The notes below the pieces were generated by a model. It ran no database searches, was not told the DNA's origin, and worked only from the letters and a program-made list of their open reading frames with translations. From the NCBI GenBank assembly GCA_963640745.1, contig CAVIBB010000132.1, positions 1 through 5,544 on the forward strand: 5,544 bases of DNA, given 5' to 3'. The stretch is from Paratractidigestivibacter sp963640745 (lineage in GTDB: Bacteria; Actinomycetota; Coriobacteriia; Coriobacteriales; Atopobiaceae). The translations under genes and the position numbers were made by a program. Positions 1 through 4,086 of the stretch are shown here, piece after piece. How positions within the stretch are numbered: the first letter of the stretch is position 1; the number at the start of each line of letters is the position of its first letter.

Positions 1-17
1 GTGATGTACACGGTCAT
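1..17 (-). CDS. Start of a leftward gene, cut by the window edge (hypothetical)
   Basis: On the minus strand an ATG (bases 15-17) is followed by the open codons for M-T-V-Y-I before the sequence ends. Upstream of it lies a good ribosome binding site, AAGGGAGA at 25-32 on the minus strand, with its GGGAG core 8 nt from the ATG. That pairing is the only evidence for the gene; five codons are too few to recognise a product. It would be read in the same direction as the ROK gene, but about 550 bp of repeat-rich DNA separates them, so a shared transcript is doubtful. Confidence 0.4.
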
Positions 18-134
18 GTGAGGTTCTCCCTTCTCGCGGCACTGACACTTTGCGATGCCGGCGGCTCGGCGGGTCACGTCGATCCGCGCGCTTCCTTTCG
101 GGCCATAGCCGGGATATCTATACGGTCCCAGATT

Positions 135-199
135 AAGACGTGCACTTAGGCCGGATTTTAGGCTCGAAGGCGCGAGAGATGCCCATAAGTGCACGTCTT
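135..199. repeat. 65-bp element bounded by a perfect 14-bp inverted repeat
   Basis: The left arm AAGACGTGCACTTA (135-148) is the exact reverse complement of the right arm TAAGTGCACGTCTT (186-199). The 37-nt interior holds a smaller nested stem, CTCG (163-166) with CGAG (173-176). As RNA from either strand it would fold into a long stem with a branched loop. There is no T-tract after it, so a simple intrinsic terminator is unlikely. It could be a small dispersed palindromic element of the REP/MITE kind, a structured RNA, or a pair of regulator sites. Only the inverted repeat itself is certain. Confidence 0.7.
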
Positions 200-264
200 G
201 TTAAGAACCTCGCGAGTATCTCGACGAGAATCGACGTTTCTCATCGCATCGTCGGTCTTGGATG

Positions 265-280
265 GCAGCCTGGGGGCTGC
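265..280. other. Short GC-rich hairpin
   Basis: GCAGCC (265-270) and GGCTGC (275-280) form a 6-bp perfect stem around the 4-nt loop TGGG. The preceding GATGGCAGC (261-269) also matches nine bases of the array copy at 365-373, but it is out of phase with the 41-bp spacing and may be chance. No T-run follows. The function is unknown. Confidence 0.4.
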
Positions 281-306
281 TCTGTCGCGGGACTCCAGAA
301 GGTAAT

Positions 307-497
307 GTTGCGGAATTCGGGGTGATGGCAATAAGGCTCCCGGGTTTGTTGCGGAATTCGGGGTGATGGCAGCGTTTCGAGACTGAATCGCTGCCATCAC
401 CCCGTTTTACGCAACAAGGGGCTATCGATTATTGCCATCACCCCGTTCTACGCAACGCGGGCCCCTCGGCCGCTGCCATCACCCCGTTTTACGCAAC
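307..497. repeat. Array of five 24-bp repeats, 41-bp period, two forward and three inverted
   Basis: Each copy reads GTTGCG, then a 6-bp variable core, then GGGGTGATGGCA. Forward copies lie at 307-330 and 348-371, both with core GAATTC. Inverted copies lie at 392-415 and 474-497 (core TAAAAC) and at 433-456 (core TAGAAC). Start-to-start distance is exactly 41 bp within each arm (307 to 348; 392 to 433 to 474) and 44 bp across the change of orientation. The 17-bp spacers are unrelated except for the bases just after the repeat: ATAA follows copies 1 and 4, and GCG follows copies 2, 3 and 5 (read in each copy's own orientation). The regular spacing, close to four helical turns, would suit a protein binding one DNA face. 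A REP-like or MITE-like repeat is equally possible. It is not a CRISPR, because the orientations are mixed and the spacers are too short. Confidence 0.88.
348..415. other. Central long hairpin of the repeat array
   Basis: Array copies 2 (forward) and 3 (inverted) face each other. Together with the adjoining GCG/CGC they can pair over 27 positions (348-374 with 389-415), with three mismatches in the variable core and a 14-nt loop (375-388). The 16 bp next to the loop pair perfectly (359-374 with 389-404). The flanking copies 1 and 4 are placed symmetrically around the same centre (between 381 and 382), so 307-456 as a whole could form a two-storey hairpin in either strand's RNA or extrude as a cruciform. 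Confidence 0.75.
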
Positions 498-502
498 GTG
501 GA

Positions 503-555
503 CGCCCGGTTGCTTCTTGCCGGGCGGACCTGCGCCCGCGAGCTTGGCAAGAAGC
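503..555 (-). terminator. Hairpin cluster, possible terminator of the ROK gene
   Basis: These hairpins lie 11-63 bases past the stop codon of the leftward ROK gene. GCTTCTTGCC (512-521) pairs perfectly with GGCAAGAAGC (546-555), and inside it GGGCG (522-526) pairs with CGCCC (533-537), giving a long bulged stem. An alternative, mutually exclusive stem pairs CGCCCGG (503-509) with CCGGGCG (520-526). There is no U-tract after either stem, so intrinsic termination is plausible only as the U-poor type seen in GC-rich bacteria. The position supports a 3'-end role; the mechanism is inferred. Confidence 0.45.
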
Positions 556-565
556 GCCTGCCCTG

Positions 566-1708
566 CTACACACCCTCAATAAAGCGCTGGACCATGAGCT
601 GCGCGGCACCGATGGGCACGCCGTGGAAGGGGTGCTTCGCGAAGCGTGCGCGGGTCTCGCCGTCGGGGAGCGGGTCGATGATCTCGACGGCGCGCAGAAT
701 CATGTCGTGGTAGGGGATGAGGTAACTCGCGAGTTCGCCGCCGAGGTAGACGTCGACGCCGAGCGCGGTGTGGATGGCCTGGATGCCGCGCGCCAAATGG
801 GCGATATAGTCGTCGAGCACCTCGACGGCGCCGCTTTCCCCGCGCTCGGCGTCGGCGAAGAACTCGTCGAGGGTCTTTCCCTGCTCGTCGGAAAGCGCGT
901 TGCTCGAGCAATAGGCCTCTAAGCAGCCGTTTTGCCCGCAGGAGCACTTCTTGCCGCCTGGCTCGATGCAGATGTGGCCGAACTCGCCGCTTGTGCCGCG
1001 CGGGCCCTCGAAGGGCTTGCCGTTGATGATGAGCGCACCGCCGACGCCGCGCTCCAGCGAGAGATACGCGAGGCTCGCCCCGTCGGAATCGGGAAAGATC
1101 TGGCTGAACCCGCCGCAGTTCGCGTCGTTGAAGACGCCTGAGGGCAGGCCGAGGTTGCGCGTGAGGTCGGAAGCAAGAAGCCCCTCTCCCTCGGCCTTGA
1201 GCACCGAGGTGTTGAGGAGACGCCCCGTTGTGGGCTCTAGTGCCGAGGGAACGGCGATGCCGATACCGATGGGTCGAATCTTGCGTTGCTTAAGCTCGGA
1301 AATCATGGCGCCGGCGATTTCCTCGATGGCCGCTGCGAGCGTCTTCGCGGTGCGCTGGGCGGGAAGGGGCTGTTTGAAATAGAGGCCCTCGATCCTCTCG
1401 CCGTAGAGGTCGCAGGCGATGCAGCGGGCGCTGTGGCCGGTGAGCGAGATGCCGATGGAGGCCGAGGTGCCGCTGGCGATGGCGAAGGTCTGCGCGCGGC
1501 GGCCCCCGGTGGAGCTGCGGTCGTTGCCCGATTCGAGCAGTCCCTGCTCGTCAAGAGAAGAAAACGCCTGGTAAACGGTGGGGAGACTGAGGCTGCACGC
1601 CTTCGCGACCTCTTGCTTGGTCATGGCTGCGCGGGCCTCGTAAAGGCAAGCGAAGACCGCCGAGACGGCGGGGGTGTTCTTGGGTGCGGTGGCGTCGTGT
1701 GTGCTCAT
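566..1708 (-). CDS. ROK-family transcriptional repressor, probable regulator of the pentose operon
   Basis: This is a 380-residue protein, a normal length for XylR/NagC-type ROK regulators. The N-terminus carries a winged helix-turn-helix (about residues 28-58, with SLPTVYQAFSSL as the recognition part) and a wing with STGGRRAQ near 66-73. The ROK domain follows. It has NDANC at 194-198 and the family signature GEFGH (241-245) leading into the zinc site CSCGQNGCLE (255-264); the likely zinc ligands are H245, C255, C257 and C262. The phosphate-loop segment reads IGISLTGHS (85-93) instead of the kinase pattern DxGxT, so the protein is a regulator and not a glucokinase. The ATG at 1706-1708 has a GAGGA ribosome site (1717-1721) 8 nt upstream. 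It is divergent from xylB across a 180-bp shared control region, which points to sugar-responsive repression of that operon and of itself. The inducer cannot be read from the sequence; xylose or a related pentose is the simplest guess. XylR would be a fitting name but is not proven. Confidence 0.93.
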   Translation of the reverse strand: MSTHDATAPKNTPAVSAVFACLYEARAAMTKQEVAKACSLSLPTVYQAFSSLDEQGLLESGNDRSSTGGRRAQTFAIASGTSASIGISLTGHSARCIACDLYGERIEGLYFKQPLPAQRTAKTLAAAIEEIAGAMISELKQRKIRPIGIGIAVPSALEPTTGRLLNTSVLKAEGEGLLASDLTRNLGLPSGVFNDANCGGFSQIFPDSDGASLAYLSLERGVGGALIINGKPFEGPRGTSGEFGHICIEPGGKKCSCGQNGCLEAYCSSNALSDEQGKTLDEFFADAERGESGAVEVLDDYIAHLARGIQAIHTALGVDVYLGGELASYLIPYHDMILRAVEIIDPLPDGETRARFAKHPFHGVPIGAAQLMVQRFIEGV

Positions 1709-1801
1709 AAAAAGGGTCCTCGGGAGATAAAGACGTCTGTCAATGGCAAGTCATGCCGTTCGCGGGCAAAAACAGGCCGCTCGCGGCAAGCGAAATGACT
1801 C

Positions 1802-1829
1802 TTGCCATTTTAGCAAAGGCTTTTATAAA
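1802..1829 (+). promoter_or_regulatory. xylB: Probable promoter of the xylB operon
   Basis: TTGCCA (1802-1807) matches five of six bases of the sigma-70-type -35 box, and TATAAA (1824-1829) matches five of six of the -10 box, with a 16-bp spacer. The segment is an AT-rich island in GC-rich DNA. Transcription would begin near 1836, leaving about 50 nt of leader before the xylB ATG. The -35 box lies inside a candidate repressor half-site. Confidence 0.6.
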
Positions 1830-1835
1830 ATGAGT
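1807..1835 (-). promoter_or_regulatory. Possible promoter of the ROK gene (extended -10)
   Basis: On the minus strand TAAAAT (1807-1812) is preceded by TG one base upstream (TGCTAAAAT), the extended -10 pattern. The -35 position (near 1830-1835) has no good match, which extended -10 promoters tolerate. Transcription would start near 1800 and give a leader of about 90 nt. It overlaps the xylB promoter face to face, so the two would compete and share control. Confidence 0.38.
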
Positions 1836-1888
1836 TCCATAAAGCAGCTTGACCTAAGTGGCAAGGCAAGCGGTACGAAGGAGAGGGC

Positions 1889-3364
1889 ATGTACTTCATC
1901 GGTGTTGACCTGGGCACTTCCGCGTGTAAATTCCTGCTCATGGAGGAGGGCGGACAGATCCTCAACGTGGTGAGCGAGGACTACGGCGTCGAGTTTCCGC
2001 GCCCGGGCTGGAGTCAGCAGGACCCAGCCGACTGGTGGGTCGCCGTGCGCCACGGCATCCCGGCGCTTCTTGCCGGCCATGACGCTTCGCAGGTCGCGGG
2101 CATCGGCGTCGGCGGGCAGATGCACGGCCTCGTGGCGCTCGACGCAGACGACAGGGTGATTCGCCCGGCCATCCTCTGGAACGATGGCCGTACCGTCGAG
2201 CAGGTTCGCTATCTCAACGAGGAGGTCGGCACCGAGAAGCTCCTGGCCTGGACCGGCAACATCGCCTACGCCGGCTTTACCGCGCCGAAGATCCTTTGGA
2301 TGCGCGACGAGGAGCCGGAGAACTACGCCCGCATCGCGCACGTGATGCTGCCGAAGGACTACGTGAACCACCTGCTTTGCGGCGCGTACGCGACCGACGT
2401 TTCCGACGCGTCCGGCACGCTGCTGCTCGATGTGGCAACGCGCACCTGGTCGGCGCCTATGCTCGAGCTCTGCGGACTCACCGAGGATCAGCTGCCGAGC
2501 ATCCATGAGAGTTACGAGGCCATCGGCACGCTGCTGCCTGAGGTCGCCTCCGAGCTCGGGTTGCCCGCCGGCGTCGTGGTGTGCGCGGGTGCCGGCGACA
2601 ACGCCGCGGCCGCGGTGGGCACGGGCTGCGTGGGCGCCGGCTCCATGAACGTGAGCCTTGGCACGTCGGGTACGGTGTTCATTCCCACGGCCGGGTTCTC
2701 GCCCGTGGGCGACCGCATTCACTCCTTCTGCCACGCTGACGGCGGCTGGCACCTCATGGGCTGCATTCTCTCTGCTGCGAGCTGCAATGCCTGGTGGATG
2801 GGCGACGTCTTGGGCACCGGCGACTTCGCGGGCGAGCAGGCGGGCATCGACGCAGGCGAGGCTTCGCTCGATTTGCCGTACTTCTTGCCGTATCTGATGG
2901 GGGAGCGCACGCCGCACAACGACACGCTGGCAAGAGGCGCCTTCGTGGGGATGAGCATGTCTACCACGCGAGCGGACCTCACGCGCGCGGTGCTGGAGGG
3001 CGTCGCCTTCGCCATCCGCGACTCCGTGGAGATCGCGCGCGGGCTCGGTGTGGACGTGGCCGCCTCGACCGTTTGCGGCGGCGGCGCGAAGAGCGGGCTG
3101 TGGCTTCAGATGCTCGCGAACGTGCTCGGTATTGAGCTCCGGCTTCCGGCGACCGAGCAGGGGCCGGGTTATGGCGGGGCGCTTTTTGCCGCTGTGGCGG
3201 CCGGGGTGTTCCCCGATGTGGCCGCAGCTTGCGACGCTGTGGTCAGCGTGCGCGATGTTGTCGTGCCCGACGCTGAGGCGGTTGCTGCCTACGATGCCCG
3301 CTACCAGGCGTGGCGTGGGATGTATCCGGCGCTTAAAGAATCTTTTGCACGGATTGGAGCATAA
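1889..3364 (+). CDS. xylB: Xylulokinase, FGGY family
   Basis: It phosphorylates D-xylulose with ATP to D-xylulose 5-phosphate in the cytoplasm, feeding the pentose phosphate pathway. The 491 residues match the family length (E. coli XylB is 484) and align along its whole length from memory. Visible motifs: the N-terminal phosphate loop GVDLGTSACK (5-14, with D7), WSQQDP (41-46), the substrate-binding GQMHG (76-80), PAILWNDGR (93-101), LPKDY (154-158), GAGDNAAAA with the probable catalytic base D237, SLGTSG (256-261), HSFCHADG (278-285), GERTPHN (338-344), and the C-terminal ATP-site CGGGAKS (396-402). No key residue is missing. The ATG at 1889 has AAGGAG (1878-1883) 5 nt upstream. It is the first gene of the rightward operon, with the DUF4867 gene starting 3 bp after its stop. 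The partner isomerase here is not XylA, so a related ketopentose could be a physiological substrate; D-xylulose is the family default. Confidence 0.95.
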   Translation: MYFIGVDLGTSACKFLLMEEGGQILNVVSEDYGVEFPRPGWSQQDPADWWVAVRHGIPALLAGHDASQVAGIGVGGQMHGLVALDADDRVIRPAILWNDGRTVEQVRYLNEEVGTEKLLAWTGNIAYAGFTAPKILWMRDEEPENYARIAHVMLPKDYVNHLLCGAYATDVSDASGTLLLDVATRTWSAPMLELCGLTEDQLPSIHESYEAIGTLLPEVASELGLPAGVVVCAGAGDNAAAAVGTGCVGAGSMNVSLGTSGTVFIPTAGFSPVGDRIHSFCHADGGWHLMGCILSAASCNAWWMGDVLGTGDFAGEQAGIDAGEASLDLPYFLPYLMGERTPHNDTLARGAFVGMSMSTTRADLTRAVLEGVAFAIRDSVEIARGLGVDVAASTVCGGGAKSGLWLQMLANVLGIELRLPATEQGPGYGGALFAAVAAGVFPDVAAACDAVVSVRDVVVPDAEAVAAYDARYQAWRGMYPALKESFARIGA

Positions 3365-3367
3365 ATA

Positions 3368-4000
3368 ATGATTGAGGTTCTTTCCGTTACCGACGAGGCG
3401 TTCGCCGAGTACGGCGCGGTTTGGGGCGACGTCGACGCGGACCTCACGCAGGTAATCGCCGGGGCGCTTGCTGCCGACACGCCGCTGCCCGACGGCGTCG
3501 CCTACGTGCCCGAGGACCCCGCCATCCAGGGCCTCCCCGCCGCTTCCGCGCTCGCGCCCGTGCTCTTTGGTGGCCTCGCGGTCCAGTTCGGCTGGTGCAA
3601 CGGCCACAACGTCAAGCTCAACTGCCTTGAGTACCACCGTACGAGCGAGTTCAACCTGGGGGCCGGCGATTTCGTGCTGCTTCTTGCCAAGCAGTCCGAC
3701 ATCGTGGGCGGCAAGCTCGATACGTCGCGCGTCAAGGCGTTCCACGTGCCGGCCGGCGTGCTCGTTGAGATATACGCGACGACGCTGCACTACGCGCCGT
3801 GCCAGGTGAGCGACGACGGGTTCAAGGTTCTCGTGGCGCTGCCTGCGGGCACGAACCTCGATCGACCTGCGCTCTCGGCGACGGGCGGTGACGCCGAGCT
3901 TCTTTGGGCGTCGAACAAATGGCTGCTCGCGCACCCCGAGAGCGAGGAGGCGGCGTGCGGCGCGCCTGTCCGCCTCACGGGCGTCAACATCACGCTTTAA
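3368..4000 (+). CDS. DUF4867 family protein, cupin-like, function unknown
   Basis: This 210-residue protein resembles the DUF4867 family as I recall it from sugar-use operons of gut Firmicutes and Actinobacteria; no activity is established. It has no signal peptide or membrane segment, so it should be cytoplasmic. The conserved core is GWCNGHN (75-81), LNCLEYHRTSEFNLG (84-98), DFVLLLAKQSDI (101-112), FHVPAG (125-130), TTLHYAPC (138-145) and FKVLVALPAGTN (152-163). H80, H90, E94, H126 and H141 are polar residues in a beta-rich, cupin-like pattern that could bind a metal or a sugar. The start codon lies 3 bp after the xylB stop, and its ribosome site GGAG (3356-3359) is inside the xylB end, so translation is probably coupled. 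Its place between a kinase and an isomerase suggests a role on a sugar or sugar phosphate of the same route, for example as an isomerase, epimerase or mutarotase; that is inference. Confidence 0.85.
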   Translation: MIEVLSVTDEAFAEYGAVWGDVDADLTQVIAGALAADTPLPDGVAYVPEDPAIQGLPAASALAPVLFGGLAVQFGWCNGHNVKLNCLEYHRTSEFNLGAGDFVLLLAKQSDIVGGKLDTSRVKAFHVPAGVLVEIYATTLHYAPCQVSDDGFKVLVALPAGTNLDRPALSATGGDAELLWASNKWLLAHPESEEAACGAPVRLTGVNITL

Positions 4001-4002
4001 AC

Positions 4003-4027
4003 GATGCGGGGGTAGTCCCTTCGTATC
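4003..4027 (+). other. Hairpin between the DUF4867 and isomerase genes
   Basis: In RNA, bases 4003-4012 can pair with 4018-4027 over 10 positions, three of them G-U, around a 5-nt loop. It begins 2 bp after the DUF4867 stop. No U-run follows, so it is more likely a processing, stability or partial attenuation element than a full terminator. The 86-bp gap in which it lies contrasts with the 3-bp gap upstream. A TATCAT at 4024-4029 resembles a -10 box but has no good -35 partner. Confidence 0.4.
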
Positions 4028-4071
4028 ATCAAGGATTCAACGAGTCGAGGGGTTGCGCCTTCGTCTTGTTC

Positions 4072-4083
4072 AGGAGAGGAGAG
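4072..4083 (+). promoter_or_regulatory. Double ribosome binding site before the isomerase gene
   Basis: AGGAG occurs twice in tandem, at 4072-4076 and 4077-4081, 10 and 5 nt before the ATG at 4087. This purine run fixes the start codon and suggests strong translation of the isomerase. Confidence 0.75.
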
Positions 4084-4086
4084 AAC

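Larger units (their letters stand above)
18..565. other. Structured intergenic region without a convincing gene
   Basis: This 548-bp stretch lies between the leftward ROK gene and the probable leftward gene at the left edge. Short open frames exist on both strands (for example 140-325, 158-400 and 432-713), but none has a clear ribosome binding site or recognisable protein, and they run through the repeats. The region instead holds inverted repeats and hairpins: a 14-bp inverted repeat at 135-199, short palindromes at 209-216 (CTCGCGAG) and 219-229, a hairpin at 265-280, the 41-bp-periodic array at 307-497 and a hairpin cluster at 503-555. I see no tRNA, rRNA or transposase. Confidence 0.75.
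1742..1870. promoter_or_regulatory. Repeated GGCAAG half-sites, candidate ROK operator region
   Basis: The motif GGCAAG occurs five times in the divergent region: on the plus strand at 1745-1750, 1785-1790, 1860-1865 and 1865-1870, and on the minus strand at 1801-1806. AATGGCAAG (1742-1750) and CTTGCCATT (1801-1809) are perfect 9-bp inverted copies. GGCAAG (1785-1790) and CTTGCC (1801-1806) form an inverted repeat with a 10-bp gap, a sensible geometry for a dimer. The 1801-1809 site covers the predicted -35 box of xylB and overlaps the predicted -10 box of the ROK gene, so one bound repressor could block both. Assignment to the neighbouring ROK protein is inference from position. Confidence 0.5.

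Noticed and set aside
307..497. CRISPR array
   Set aside because: The copies face in two directions, the spacers are only 17-20 bp, there are five copies, and no cas gene is present.
432..713. Small rightward frame through the repeats into the ROK gene's 3' end
   Set aside because: It has no ribosome site, translates the repeat array, and overlaps the real ROK gene on the other strand.
566..1708. ROK protein as a sugar kinase (glucokinase)
   Set aside because: It has an N-terminal helix-turn-helix and lacks the DxGxT phosphate-binding signature (IGISLTGHS instead).
1738..1743. Perfect TTGACA on the minus strand as -35 box of the ROK gene
   Set aside because: No -10 box lies 16-18 bp further on, and transcription would begin at or inside the ribosome binding site.
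1823..3934. Very long open frame (703 codons) on the minus strand
   Set aside because: It lies opposite xylB and the DUF4867 gene, whose products are clearly recognisable. Its translation is rich in Arg, His, Ala and Val with no family resemblance, as expected for an antisense frame in GC-rich DNA.
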